Positions 1-9,049 of a DNA stretch of 64,000 bases are shown here, piece by piece. The notes under the pieces were generated by a model that saw only the letters and a program-made list of their open reading frames with translations, ran no database searches and had not been told where the DNA came from. The stretch comes from DYCT01 sp051875715. GTDB lineage: Bacteria > Bacteroidota > Bacteroidia > Bacteroidales > Bacteroidaceae. Each line of letters opens with the position of its first letter. The first letter of the stretch is position 1. The stretch is taken from contig JBJEHD010000009.1 in NCBI GenBank assembly GCA_051875715.1, forward strand, positions 1-64,000. The letters are read 5' to 3'. The translations under genes were made by a program, and so were the position numbers.

Positions 1-420
1 GGTACTCAGCCCTAATTTCTATCGTCTCCAAAAGTTTTACCGGACAGCAATATATCTATTTAGGTTTCGCAAATATAAAATTCCGTCCCTATACCGCCTA
101 AAAATGAACTACCCTATTGCTACGCTAATTATTCCGAGGCTGTTATTTTACTACGGCATCACCTGTTATCAGAATGAGTTTCAACATCTTATATTACCGT
201 TACACGCAGACTCATTTGTATTAAAATCCCTTTTTAGACCCATAATTAGGTAGGGATTCAGTGGGGGAAGAGCATCACCAACACCTTGAATTCGTCAGAG
301 AATAGATGTTACAGCCTACTGTTTTTTACTTGAAAACAAAGAATACTATCAATTTGTTTATCGCATCAATACAAAAAAATTGCAGGCGCATCCGCTCCGC
401 ACGCCGACTTTCGGATAATT
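1..420. other. AT-richer non-coding stretch, possible leftward 5' UTR
   Basis: No convincing gene is seen. The stretch is clearly richer in A and T than the rest of the window. A minus-strand TATATTTG box at 77-70 suggests that a gene lying left of the window starts transcription near base 62 and that bases 1-60 are its leader. Bases 100-420 hold no recognised element apart from the approach to the promoter of the next gene. Confidence 0.4.
70..77 (-). promoter_or_regulatory. -7 box of a gene reading out of the left edge
   Basis: TATATTTG on the minus strand fits the Bacteroidota -7 consensus TAnnTTTG. No -33 TTTG is present at the usual spacing. The gene it would serve is outside the window. 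Confidence 0.35.
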
Positions 421-424
421 TTGC

Positions 425-432
425 TACATTTG
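425..432 (+). promoter_or_regulatory. -7 box of the TPR regulator
   Basis: TACATTTG, 48 bases before the chosen ATG at 481, fits TAnnTTTG. Its position argues against the upstream in-frame TTG at 421 as the start. No clear -33 box. Confidence 0.45.
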
Positions 433-480
433 TTGCGGTCGCATAACGGCCATCATAAACGATTGTTCCTCACTACGCAT

Positions 481-2271
481 ATGAAAACGAGGTTATTTCT
501 TGTCCTATACATCCTCTGCGGAAGCCTGCTTGGTTCCACACTTCAAGCCAGCGACTGCAGACGGGAACTGCTGAATCAAGTACGGCAAAGCCTGACGGCC
601 GAACAATACGAACCCGCACATTCGGACATCGTACAGGCCATAGACTCATTGATGCAACTCAAGCAAATGTCCGACAGCACTTTCTGCGGACTAATTGTCG
701 GCATCGGCAACATGATGCGCCGGCAAGGACGGCTGACTTCGGCCATCGAACTCATCCTCGAAGCCGTGTCGTGTTACGAACAGCAGCGCGAGCCCAAAAG
801 AGACGAACAATTGGCTTTGATGAATCTCTATCTCCCGTTGGGGGCGGCACATGAAGAAATGGGCATGTGGAACCGGGCTATGGGCTACTACATCAAAGCC
901 CTGCACATAGCCGAAGAATACGGTCACGCAAGCGCCAAAGCAAAACTGTACAACAACATCGGCGTGGTGTACTACGGTCAAAAGGAATACGAGCAGGCAG
1001 AGAAATACCTCCAACAATCATTAGGAATCAACCTGCGCACCGGGAACAAATACGAACTGTACAACAACTACAACAACCTGGCCGGCATCTGCCTGCACAC
1101 ACAACGAGAGGACAAGGCCCTGGACTACGGACTAAAGGCCATCCAACTGCTCGACAGCGAAGAGGACGCCTACTCCTACTATTCGATGCAAACCAACATC
1201 GCCAGCCTCTACCTGCTGCGGAGAGAATACCCCTTGGCCATCACCTACTTGCGAAACGCACTGACCCATCAACAGAAATACGGGTTCAAGCAGTTGCTGG
1301 TGCAGACCTACGACACCATGGCCGAAGCCATGGAAAAGACCAACCGCCAAGACTCGGCCCTGCACTACATGAACCTGTCGCTGCAACTGGTACGCGAATT
1401 GGACAACAAATACGCCGAAGGAGCCATACAAGCACGATTGGCCGCGTTCTACCAACGAACAGGTCAGACGAAAAAGGCATACGAGGCCCTGCTGCAGTCG
1501 GTCGCCATCAACGATTCCATCTCGGAAGTGGACAATCGCAAGCGCATGGCCGACATGGAGCGAGTGGCCAACGCCGACAAGAAGGTGCAGGAAAACGAAT
1601 TGCTGCTGAAGGATATAGCCTTGAGCAAAGCCAAGACCGACCGCTTGTGGATTATCGCCCTGTCAGTGTCGGTGATGCTCATCATTCTTCTTCTCCTCCT
1701 GGCCAACTGGCTGCGCAGCAAGGAGAAGCAACGCCGCGCACAAGAACAACTGGCTCGTCAGCAGGCCGCCCATTTCGAGAAAGAAGCCGACCTGCAACAC
1801 CAGAAAGAGCAGGAACTGAACACGGTCATCGACCAACGAAACCGAGAACTGACCTCCTACACGCTGCACCTGGTCAAGACCAACGAATTTCTGACGTACA
1901 TCCAAGAGGAGCTGAAACGGCTGCAACTCGAAATAAACCCACGCGACAAGGAGCACAAGCAGCACCTCCAGCAGATTCTCGTACAACTGCAGCAACAGAA
2001 CACCACCACCGACTGGAACGAGTTCCGCTACTACTTCGAGCAGGTTCACCCCTCCTTTTACGAGAACCTGGAGAAGCAATGCCCCGACCTCACGCCCAAG
2101 GAGAAACGCCTCTGCGCCTTCCTGCGCCTGGGCCTCTCGTCGAAAGAAATTTCAGCCATCACCTTCAAAGAGGTGCGCAGCGTGGAGTCGGCCCGCAACC
2201 GGCTCCGCCGCAAACTGGGCATTGGGCCGGAAGGCAACCTGACCGACTTCCTCGCCCAGCACTTTTCCTGA
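481..2271 (+). CDS. TPR-containing membrane regulator with LuxR-like C-terminus
   Basis: A 596-residue predicted sensor/regulator. Residues 1-20 form a signal peptide. About 40-370 are helical TPR-type repeats (for example around YNNIGVVYYGQKEYEQAEKY), which would sit in the periplasm. A single membrane helix lies near 387-408 (LWIIALSVSVMLIILL), followed by a coiled coil. The last 65 residues (LTPKEKRLCAFLRLGLSSKE) resemble the LuxR/GerE helix-turn-helix family. Known Bacteroidota proteins of this layout are regarded as one-component membrane regulators. The ATG at 481 is preferred because the signal peptide begins there and a -7 box lies at 425-432. The target genes and ligand cannot be told from the sequence, and there is no operon partner. 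Confidence 0.8.
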   Translation: MKTRLFLVLYILCGSLLGSTLQASDCRRELLNQVRQSLTAEQYEPAHSDIVQAIDSLMQLKQMSDSTFCGLIVGIGNMMRRQGRLTSAIELILEAVSCYEQQREPKRDEQLALMNLYLPLGAAHEEMGMWNRAMGYYIKALHIAEEYGHASAKAKLYNNIGVVYYGQKEYEQAEKYLQQSLGINLRTGNKYELYNNYNNLAGICLHTQREDKALDYGLKAIQLLDSEEDAYSYYSMQTNIASLYLLRREYPLAITYLRNALTHQQKYGFKQLLVQTYDTMAEAMEKTNRQDSALHYMNLSLQLVRELDNKYAEGAIQARLAAFYQRTGQTKKAYEALLQSVAINDSISEVDNRKRMADMERVANADKKVQENELLLKDIALSKAKTDRLWIIALSVSVMLIILLLLLANWLRSKEKQRRAQEQLARQQAAHFEKEADLQHQKEQELNTVIDQRNRELTSYTLHLVKTNEFLTYIQEELKRLQLEINPRDKEHKQHLQQILVQLQQQNTTTDWNEFRYYFEQVHPSFYENLEKQCPDLTPKEKRLCAFLRLGLSSKEISAITFKEVRSVESARNRLRRKLGIGPEGNLTDFLAQHFS

Positions 2272-2316
2272 GCGGTTCCCAGAGGACGGAGCCGAAGGGA
2301 AAAAGGGAACGAAATG

Positions 2317-3354
2317 TCAGATAAGCGGCATGCCCAACCGGGCACACTCCTGCCGCATCTCGGCCGGCCAGATGCTGGCTTGAATCTCGCCGATATGGGC
2401 CTTGCGCAAATAGAACATACACAGGCGCGACTGTCCGATGCCGCCTCCAATGCTCAGTGGCAGGCTTCCCTCCAACAAACGACGATGGAAATAGAGCGAC
2501 TGGCGGTCTTCATGACCCGACTGCCGCAATTGGCGCAACAGAGCCTCCCGGTCCACACGGATACCCATCGAGGAGATTTCGACGGCACGTTCCAACACAT
2601 CGCTCCACAACAACAGGTCGCCGTTCAGGCCAGGCAAACCATCGGTGCCGGGGGTGGTGTAGTCGTCGTAGTCGGGAGCACGACGGTCGTGCACCTGCCC
2701 GTCGCCCAACGGACATCCCACACCAATTAGGAAAACAGCCTTGTGTTCCCTCGCCACGGCATCCTCGCGCTGCTTGGGCGTAAGGTCGGGATAGCGGAGT
2801 CTCAGCGTTTCGGTATGGATGAAACAAACCTTCGAAGGCAGCACGGGCTTGATTTGCGGAAAGATTTCCTGCACCATGTACTCCGTACGCACCATGGCCG
2901 CATAGATACGCGAAACGACCTCGCACAAGAAGTCGACCGTCCGGTCTTCGGGACGGATAACCCGCTCCCAGTCCCACTGGTCCACATAGAGCGAATGGAG
3001 GTTGCCCAACTCCTCGTCCGAACGAATGGCGTTCATGTCGGTATAGATACCATATCCGGGTTCGACGGCATAGTCGGCCAACGTCAGCCGTTTCCACTTG
3101 GCCAACGAATGCACCACCTCGGCCTGCGCGTCGCCCATGTCCCGGATGGGGAACGAAACGGGCCGCTCTACCCCGTTGAGGTCGTCGTTGATGCCCATCC
3201 CCTTCAAGACGAAGAGGGGCGCCGTAACCCGACGCAGGCGCAACTCCGACGAAAGGTTCAATTGAAAGAAGTCTTTAATATGTTTGATGCCTTGCTCAGT
3301 CTGTTGCAGGTCAAGCAGCGGACGATAATGTTTGGGACTGATTAAGTAACTCAT
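2317..3354 (-). CDS. asnA: Aspartate-ammonia ligase AsnA
   Basis: A 345-residue cytoplasmic enzyme that makes L-asparagine from aspartate, ammonia and ATP (giving AMP and PPi). The whole chain reads as the AsnA family, which has a class-II-tRNA-synthetase-like fold: QQTEQGIKHIKDFFQLNL at the N-terminus, the LYVDQWDWE segment, and the C-terminal GGGIGQSRLCMFYLRKAHIGE ATP-site motif. Length matches the family (about 330-345). The ATG at 3354 (MSYLISPKHY) is chosen over an in-frame start 17 codons upstream, which would overlap the -7 box at 3389-3382. It is monocistronic and faces the regulator gene that ends at 2271. Confidence 0.95.
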   Translation of the reverse strand: MSYLISPKHYRPLLDLQQTEQGIKHIKDFFQLNLSSELRLRRVTAPLFVLKGMGINDDLNGVERPVSFPIRDMGDAQAEVVHSLAKWKRLTLADYAVEPGYGIYTDMNAIRSDEELGNLHSLYVDQWDWERVIRPEDRTVDFLCEVVSRIYAAMVRTEYMVQEIFPQIKPVLPSKVCFIHTETLRLRYPDLTPKQREDAVAREHKAVFLIGVGCPLGDGQVHDRRAPDYDDYTTPGTDGLPGLNGDLLLWSDVLERAVEISSMGIRVDREALLRQLRQSGHEDRQSLYFHRRLLEGSLPLSIGGGIGQSRLCMFYLRKAHIGEIQASIWPAEMRQECARLGMPLI

Positions 3355-3381
3355 CGCTGTATCTGTATTTAATTTCGTTGG

Positions 3382-3389
3382 CAAATATA
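3382..3389 (-). promoter_or_regulatory. -7 box of asnA
   Basis: TATATTTG on the minus strand, about 28 bases before the asnA ATG. No standard -33 box. The rest of the 3390-3550 stretch, between the divergent asnA and tRNA promoters, shows no gene or structure I can support. Confidence 0.5.
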
Positions 3390-3552
3390 ATGATTTGACA
3401 TACACATTGCACGCATTTCCAAGTTTTTATTTTCATATTGTACACATCTTCACCGAAAGCAATTACAATAAGAAACACGCACAAGCAAGCCCACGAATGA
3501 GTCCACGCAAAAAATACTTGGCGGAAAAGTGCGGCCGTACACTTTTATTTTT

Positions 3553-3560
3553 TACCTTTG
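3553..3560 (+). promoter_or_regulatory. -7 box of tRNA-Arg
   Basis: TACCTTTG fits TAnnTTTG and lies 21 bases before the tRNA 5' end, giving a leader of about 15 bases. Confidence 0.5.
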
Positions 3561-3581
3561 TGGCGCAAAGTCAGAAAGAAT

Positions 3582-3657
3582 GGCTCCGTAGCTTAGTGAA
3601 TAGAGCGTCAGATTCCGGTTCTGAAGGTCCTGGGTTTGAGTCCCAGCGGGGTCACCA
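3582..3657 (+). tRNA. tRNA-Arg, anticodon CCG, CCA encoded
   Basis: The cloverleaf can be drawn by eye. The acceptor arm GGCTCCG pairs with CGGGGTC, with G-T wobbles. The anticodon stem is TCAGA/TCTGA around loop TTCCGGT, so the anticodon is CCG (reads CGG, arginine). The T arm is CTGGG/CCCAG. The discriminator A at 3654 is followed by an encoded CCA. A strong terminator follows within 10 bases, so this is a single-tRNA transcript. Confidence 0.93.
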
Positions 3658-3663
3658 CCAAGC

Positions 3664-3697
3664 ATCCTCGTAGGCAACTTGCCTGCGAGGATTTTTT
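3664..3697 (+). terminator. Rho-independent terminator of tRNA-Arg
   Basis: A 13-bp stem (ATCCTCGTAGGCA / TGCCTGCGAGGAT) with loop ACT is followed by a run of six T. Confidence 0.9.
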
Positions 3698-3882
3698 GTA
3701 TCTGCCCGGTTCACCCAACGACATTCCTCAAAAGAGATGATTAAATTATGCAAAATGAACCGACATCGACCCGTTCGCTCTTGCAGGTTTCATAAAATGG
3801 TCGTTCATTTGCATTGGTTTTGTACTAATTACAAACCCTGTCTATAAGGAACAAATGTTGTATATCTAAAAATAACTGAATT

Positions 3883-4365
3883 ATGATGACTGAAAGATTA
3901 CAAAACGCTATCAACGAGCAAATCACAGCCGAGTTGTGGTCTGCCAACCTGTACCTCTCCATGGCTTTCTATTTGAAGAAAGAGGGTTTTGACGGTATGG
4001 CACACTGGATGTTCCGCCAAGCATCGGAAGAAAAAGGTCACGCCATCGAAATGGCCGACTACATGATCAAGCGCGACGGCACGCCGAAGGTGGACAAAAT
4101 CGACGTAGTTCCGCAGGGCTGGGGCAACCCGCTCGAAGTGTTCGAACACGTCTACAAGCACGAATGCCACGTTTCCGCTCTGATCAACGAATTGGTGAAA
4201 GTGGCTTCGGAAGAGAAGGACAATGCTACGCAAGATTTCTTGTGGGGCTTTGTTCGCGAACAGGTGGAAGAAGAAGCCACCGCATCGGGCATCGTGAACA
4301 TGCTGAAGAAAGCAGGCGACGCAGGCATCTTCTTTGTAGACTCCAAACTGGGCGAACGCAAATAA
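3883..4365 (+). CDS. ftnA: Ferritin (FtnA type)
   Basis: A 160-residue non-haem ferritin subunit. Twenty-four subunits would form a cytoplasmic shell that oxidises Fe(II) and stores ferric iron. The ferroxidase-site residues fall exactly at the E. coli FtnA positions: E17, E50, H53, E94, Q127 and E130, in a four-helix bundle (EEKGHAIEMADYM, EQVEEEATASGIV). This agreement supports the first of two adjacent ATGs as the numbering start; the second (3886) is equally possible for translation. The gene stands alone, followed by a strong terminator. Upstream 3698-3882 contains TTTG-rich sequence but no exact promoter match. Confidence 0.95.
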   Translation: MMTERLQNAINEQITAELWSANLYLSMAFYLKKEGFDGMAHWMFRQASEEKGHAIEMADYMIKRDGTPKVDKIDVVPQGWGNPLEVFEHVYKHECHVSALINELVKVASEEKDNATQDFLWGFVREQVEEEATASGIVNMLKKAGDAGIFFVDSKLGERK

Positions 4366-4401
4366 CCCAATCGGCAGAAACCACATTTTTATAGTCGATA
4401 G

Positions 4402-4433
4402 AGGCTGTGCCAAAATAGGCGCAGCCTTTTTTT
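4402..4433 (+). terminator. Terminator of ftnA
   Basis: The stem AGGCTGTGCC/GGCGCAGCCT with loop AAAATA is followed by seven T. The arm shares its AGGCTGTG word with the hairpins at 30457 and 45346. Confidence 0.9.
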
Positions 4434-4536
4434 CAATAGGCACCCGAACCGAAGCCGCCGTGCTGGCCGTTGCCGTTTGGTAGCTCACCCTCACGCCGCC
4501 TCAAGCGTAGCCCGCCCCCGCCCTTTCCACGCATCG

Positions 4537-4580
4537 TTGCAACGGTATTGCAACGGCATTGCAATGCGGTTGGAACGCCC
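4537..4580. repeat. 11-bp periodic TTGCAA array, copy 1
   Basis: TTGCAA recurs at 4537, 4548 and 4559, and as TTGGAA at 4570: exactly 11 bases apart, each followed by a variable CGG-rich 5-mer. It lies in the convergent gap between ftnA and the SNF2 gene. The same 11-bp unit occurs at 13840 and 38272. Confidence 0.85.
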
Positions 4581-4675
4581 CACCGAACCGCAAGCATACA
4601 AACCGGGGAACCTGTGCGCCCGAAACGGGTCGTCGCCGTAGACAGCGGAGAGGACGCGCATAGAGTCTTCCCAGG

Positions 4676-4744
4676 TACGATTATTAATCGTACCGCGATA
4701 CGATTGTTAATCGTACTGCATTACGATTATTAATCGTACCTGAA
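4676..4744. repeat. Three 23-bp units with a 17-bp palindrome
   Basis: Three head-to-tail units at 4676, 4699 and 4722. Each begins with TACGATTATTAATCGTA (the middle one has G for A) plus a six-base variable spacer. The core is a near-perfect palindrome, so each unit is a potential dimer-binding site or hairpin. The remaining sequence 4581-4675 and 4745-4851 shows nothing else recognisable. Confidence 0.85.
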
Positions 4745-4851
4745 GCGAGTGTATACGTCTCCCCCGGAGCAAACGCCCGCACCTCTCTTTGCCTCTACTC
4801 CGAGGGACGAGGTCGGACGCTGTTGGCGCGCAAATCAGGACGGCCGAACGA

Positions 4852-7755
4852 TTAGGACTCGATATCCTTGCCGGCAATCAGGCCCTCGAGTTCGTCCGTG
4901 GTGAGCGGCAACTTGTCTGCTCCCTCCGTGATGACGGCCTGCGACAAGCGCGACTTTTTCCGCTGAATTTCCAGGATACGCTCTTCAAGTGTGCCGACCG
5001 TGACAAAACGGTAGACGAAGACGGCTTGTTTCTGGCCGATGCGGTGGGCGCGTCCTATGGCCTGCTCCTCCGCCGCCGTGTTCCACCAGGGGTCGAGGAT
5101 AAAGACGTAGTCGGCTTCGGTAAGGTTAATGCCCACGCCGCCGGCCTTCAACGAGATGAGGAAGAACTGGCAATCGGGATTGTCGGCAAATGCGGCAATC
5201 TGCTGTTCCCGGTCCTTGGTGGCGCCCACCAGCCGGGCGTAACGCCACGAGCGGTTGTCCATTTCGGCCCCGACGAGGTCGAGGTATTTCACGTAGTCGG
5301 AGAAAAGCAGCACCTTGTGGCCCGTATCGCGCAAGGACTCGAGCATGCGGAACACTTCCTGGAACTTGCCCGACTGAGCCGTCTCTGCTTCATCGAGCAG
5401 GCGAGGTTCGTTGGCCAACTGACGAAGCCGGCCGATGGCACGCAGTGCGTTGAACGCCCGATGCGAAGCAAACGGGTCCGATGCCTGTTCGAGCAACGAG
5501 TTACGCGCCTTCGAGAGTTCCTCGTCGTAGACTTTCTTCTGCTCGGGAGTCTGTTCGCAATAGACTATCTCGTCGGTGCGATCGGGCAGGTCTTTCAGCA
5601 CCTCGCCTTTCGTTCGGCGCAGCACGAAAGGTTGCACCAAGCGATTCAGGCTCTCCAGGTGTTTCTCGCTAAAGGTGGTCTCGACCGGGCGGATGAAGTG
5701 TTTCTGGAAGGAAGTGAAGCCGCCCAACAGACCGGGATTGATGACGTCCATCAGCGACCACAGGTCGCTCAGCGAGTTCTCGATAGGCGTACCCGTCAGC
5801 GCCACCAGATGGTCGGCCTTCAGTTGCTTGACGGCCTGGTAGAGTTGCGAACCCCGGTTCTTGAACGACTGGGCCTCGTCGAACACCACCACGCCGAACT
5901 GCTGCGAAGCGAAGAATTCCACATCGTTTCGCATGGTCTGGTAGGTGGTCGTCACCACGTCCCACGTTTGCAAAGCCTCCCGTTTGCGCATCCGGTGCAC
6001 GCCGATGTAGGAAAGCACCGTGAGCGAGGGAGCAAAACGCCGCAACTCACTCCGCCAGTTGTGTTCGACCGAAGCAGGTGCCACAATCAGACACGTATGG
6101 TAGTCGGGTTTGGACTCATCTTCCGGTTTGCTGACATAAAACGAGTCCGTCCGCCGGCAGGTTTCCTCTTTGTATTTCAGTAGCAGGCTGATGGTCTGCA
6201 CCGTTTTACCCAGACCCATGTCGTCGGCCAGGCAGGCCCCCGCCCCTTGGTGATAGCAGCGGCAAAGCCAGCGGAAGCCGTGCAACTGGTAGTCGCGCAG
6301 CGTGGCCTTCAGGGACGCCGGAGGGAGCAGGTCGGGTTCTTCCAACGGTTTCGGTTCATCCTGCCCGCCCTCACCCGTCGACATCATCCGGTCGAGCAAA
6401 GCGGCCTGCCCGGCCTTCAGCATGATGGAGCCGCTCTTGCCTTGACGGGCGAAAAGCAGCAGGCCGGAATAACGGGCGAACCACTCTTCGGGTATCAAGA
6501 AGATGGAACCGTCGGGCAACACGAACTCCCGTTTGCCGGAAAGGATGTTGTTCCACAAATCCTTCAACTGAAACTTGACTCCGTTGTCGAGCACGATTTC
6601 AGCCTTGAGCTGAAACCAGTCGGCCGCGGCAGCCTCGCGGCTATGGGTAATCCGATAGCCACCTATATAATAAGGATGGGAAAGCCGTTCTTGCGACACG
6701 GCAATGCGCAGGTAATTCAGACTTTCCTGCTGGTCGTGCACCCAGTCGAGCATCTGGTCCCACGTGTCGCAGCCTTCGACCACGAACGCCGAGTCGGTCC
6801 GGTTCACCCCCATCATCTCCAGGTAGTTCAGCATCTCACGTTCCCAAGCATAATCGCGGCTCAGTTTGTAGAAGCGGTAGTTCCCTTCTTCTTCCTTCAG
6901 TTCCACCAGATACGACTTTTTGCTGTTGAGTTGCAGTGTTCGTCCGTTGTACTTGAAGCGCACGTCCAGCACGGGACGGTCCTGCAGGTCAGAAGTCAGT
7001 TGCAGCACCATCTGCTTGCTGACGGGCACGTCGACGATGTCGAACCCTTCCACCTCGATTTCGGCATGGCCGATGTTCTTCAGGATGAACGTGCGGAAAT
7101 AGGCAGCCTCGTTCTCGCGCGAGATGACGATTTCGGACTTTTGCAAGAAAGGCTTCACACGCGTTCCGCTGAAGCCTTCGGCCAATGCGTAGACACAATT
7201 GTCCCACAGCACCAGCCCGGGCTGTTCGGCCAGGATGCGCATGCCCGACCCGCTGGGGCGTACAGTCTCTTCGTCCACCAACAGGCGCAACGAATAGCGG
7301 ACGTCTTGTTCGCCTCGTTTGAACGAAAGCAACGGACGCATCACCTTGTCCGAACGCTTCAGTTGATTCTTCTTATAGGGATTGTCCCAACGGTCTTCGC
7401 GCAAGAACAGCGGCAAGCCGAGCCGGAACACGACGTCGAGCAATTCGCCCACCGTTTTGTCCACATAGGCCCGGACGGATTTCAGTGTTTTGTCGTCCAT
7501 TTTCGTTTGGAACAATTGCTCGGTCTTGTACTTCTTGCCAAACCGGGCGTAAAGTTCGCCCGGCTCGAGCAGCCGGCATTGCGACAGCAACTTCCGTTCC
7601 TCCTCGGGCAAATCTTTCCCTTCCGCCTCGCCATAACGGCCCAGGTAGCAATAATACTCTCCTTCGTCGGTCACACGAGCCGGATATACCACATAATTCC
7701 CCCACTTGGGTTCGGGGGACAAAATGAATACTAACTGTTCTTCGCGTTCGTTCAC
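4852..7755 (-). CDS. SNF2-family DEAD/DEAH-type ATPase
   Basis: A 967-residue SWI2/SNF2 (superfamily 2) ATPase of the bacterial HepA/RapA-like class, expected to translocate on duplex DNA and remodel protein-DNA complexes. The N-terminal half (1-470) is unassigned. Motor lobe 1 carries Walker A DDMGLGKTVQT near 510, VVFDEAQSFKNRG near 626 and ALTGTPIENS. Lobe 2 carries LISLKAGGVGINLTEADYV and the arginine-finger motif GRAHRIGQ near 906. The start is GTG at 7755; no ATG lies near it and the N-terminus reads naturally from there. It diverges from pheS. The substrate is unknown. Confidence 0.88.
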   Translation of the reverse strand: MNEREEQLVFILSPEPKWGNYVVYPARVTDEGEYYCYLGRYGEAEGKDLPEEERKLLSQCRLLEPGELYARFGKKYKTEQLFQTKMDDKTLKSVRAYVDKTVGELLDVVFRLGLPLFLREDRWDNPYKKNQLKRSDKVMRPLLSFKRGEQDVRYSLRLLVDEETVRPSGSGMRILAEQPGLVLWDNCVYALAEGFSGTRVKPFLQKSEIVISRENEAAYFRTFILKNIGHAEIEVEGFDIVDVPVSKQMVLQLTSDLQDRPVLDVRFKYNGRTLQLNSKKSYLVELKEEEGNYRFYKLSRDYAWEREMLNYLEMMGVNRTDSAFVVEGCDTWDQMLDWVHDQQESLNYLRIAVSQERLSHPYYIGGYRITHSREAAAADWFQLKAEIVLDNGVKFQLKDLWNNILSGKREFVLPDGSIFLIPEEWFARYSGLLLFARQGKSGSIMLKAGQAALLDRMMSTGEGGQDEPKPLEEPDLLPPASLKATLRDYQLHGFRWLCRCYHQGAGACLADDMGLGKTVQTISLLLKYKEETCRRTDSFYVSKPEDESKPDYHTCLIVAPASVEHNWRSELRRFAPSLTVLSYIGVHRMRKREALQTWDVVTTTYQTMRNDVEFFASQQFGVVVFDEAQSFKNRGSQLYQAVKQLKADHLVALTGTPIENSLSDLWSLMDVINPGLLGGFTSFQKHFIRPVETTFSEKHLESLNRLVQPFVLRRTKGEVLKDLPDRTDEIVYCEQTPEQKKVYDEELSKARNSLLEQASDPFASHRAFNALRAIGRLRQLANEPRLLDEAETAQSGKFQEVFRMLESLRDTGHKVLLFSDYVKYLDLVGAEMDNRSWRYARLVGATKDREQQIAAFADNPDCQFFLISLKAGGVGINLTEADYVFILDPWWNTAAEEQAIGRAHRIGQKQAVFVYRFVTVGTLEERILEIQRKKSRLSQAVITEGADKLPLTTDELEGLIAGKDIES

Positions 7756-7781
7756 AAAAGTTCGTTTTGGGGTTGAAGCGA

Positions 7782-7789
7782 CAAAGTTA
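7782..7789 (-). promoter_or_regulatory. -7 box of the SNF2 gene
   Basis: TAACTTTG on the minus strand, 27 bases before the GTG start. Supports the GTG start. No -33 match. Confidence 0.5.
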
Positions 7790-7864
7790 CGCTATTTTTT
7801 GCAGTCGGCATACCCCGTATGTGCATTTTTCCACCCTCTTCCCTATTTTTTCGACTAAAAGCAT

Positions 7865-7872
7865 TACCTTTG
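7865..7872 (+). promoter_or_regulatory. -7 box of pheS
   Basis: TACCTTTG, 43 bases before the pheS ATG at 7915. It shows that the longer in-frame extension from 7819 is not translated. Confidence 0.55.
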
Positions 7873-7914
7873 TCCCGATTTATAACAACTGTGTATCTAA
7901 AAATTACAACCATC

Positions 7915-8934
7915 ATGATAGAGAAAATCAAGCAACTTCTCGCCGAAGTAGAGGCACTGAAGGCCAACAATGCCGAAGAACTGGAGGCCCTCCGCCTTCG
8001 GTATCTCAGCAAAAAAGGAGCCATCAACGACCTCATGGCCGACTTTCGGAATGTAGCCGCCGACCAGAAACGCGAGGTGGGCATGTTGCTCAACGAACTG
8101 AAAACGAAGGCACAAGAACGCATTCAGGCCTTGAAGGACGAGTTCGAAAGCAAAGACTCCGGCACCGACGAATACGACCTGACCCGTACGGCCTATCCCG
8201 TCGGCCTGGGCACACGCCACCCGTTGTCCATCGTGAAAAACGAAATCATCGACATCTTCGCCCGTCTGGGCTTCAGCATCGCCGAGGGGCCTGAGGTGGA
8301 AGACGACTGGCACGTGTTCTCGGCCTTGAACTTCGCCGAAGACCATCCGGCCCGCGACATGCAGGACACATTCTTCATCGAAGCCCATCCGGACATCATC
8401 CTGCGCACGCACACCTCGTCCGTACAAAGCCGTGTGATGGAATCCAGCCAACCGCCCATCCGCATCATCTGCCCGGGACGCGTCTACCGCAACGAAGCCA
8501 TCAGTTACCGCGCACACGCCTTCTTCCACCAGGTAGAGGCGCTCTACGTCGACAAGAACGTGTCGTTCACCGACTTGAAGCAGGTTCTGCTCCTCTTCGC
8601 CAAAGAGATGTTCGGTGCCGACACGAAGATACGTTTGCGCCCGTCCTATTTCCCCTTCACCGAGCCGAGCGCCGAAATGGACATCAGCTGCAACATCTGC
8701 GGCGGCAAGGGTTGCCCGTTCTGCAAAGGCACGGGTTGGGTGGAAATCTTAGGATGCGGCATGGTCGACCCGAACGTGTTGGAGAGCAACGGCATCGACA
8801 GCAAAATCTATTCGGGCTATGCCCTGGGCATGGGTATCGAACGCATCACAAACCTGAAGTACCGGGTGAACGACCTGCGGTTGTTCTCCGAGAACGACAC
8901 CCGTTTCTTGCGCGAATTCGAGGCGGCCTACTAA
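7915..8934 (+). CDS. pheS: Phenylalanyl-tRNA synthetase alpha subunit
   Basis: A 339-residue catalytic subunit of the (alpha-beta)2 class-II synthetase that charges tRNA-Phe. An N-terminal coiled coil (1-90) is followed by the catalytic core with motif 2 (FFHQVEALYVDKNVSF) and motif 3 (GYALGMGIERI). A four-cysteine insert, CNICGGKGCPFCKGTGW, near 260 looks like a zinc knuckle. pheT is not adjacent, as is common in Bacteroidales. The ATG at 7915 is supported by the promoter position. Confidence 0.97.
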   Translation: MIEKIKQLLAEVEALKANNAEELEALRLRYLSKKGAINDLMADFRNVAADQKREVGMLLNELKTKAQERIQALKDEFESKDSGTDEYDLTRTAYPVGLGTRHPLSIVKNEIIDIFARLGFSIAEGPEVEDDWHVFSALNFAEDHPARDMQDTFFIEAHPDIILRTHTSSVQSRVMESSQPPIRIICPGRVYRNEAISYRAHAFFHQVEALYVDKNVSFTDLKQVLLLFAKEMFGADTKIRLRPSYFPFTEPSAEMDISCNICGGKGCPFCKGTGWVEILGCGMVDPNVLESNGIDSKIYSGYALGMGIERITNLKYRVNDLRLFSENDTRFLREFEAAY

Positions 8935-8955
8935 ACAGGCAAGCCCACTGATACA

Positions 8956-9029
8956 GGAACAACGAAGAACGGAGCGGAACACATCCCCCCCCGATGCGTC
9001 CTCCACCCGTTCTTCCTTGTTCCTTTTTC
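8956..9029 (+). terminator. Probable terminator after pheS
   Basis: Arms 8956-8972 and 9007-9023 (GGAACAACGAAGAACGG and its partner) pair at 16 of 17 positions around a 34-base loop and are followed by five T. It may uncouple the MFS/nth genes from pheS. Confidence 0.6.
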
Positions 9030-9049
9030 CATATCACGATATCACATCC

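Noticed and set aside
1..60. Possible riboswitch (GGCTGAGTACC on the minus strand recalls the TPP CTGAGA box)
   Set aside because: The other conserved TPP elements would lie outside the window and the GGGGTGC box is absent from the part that can be seen.
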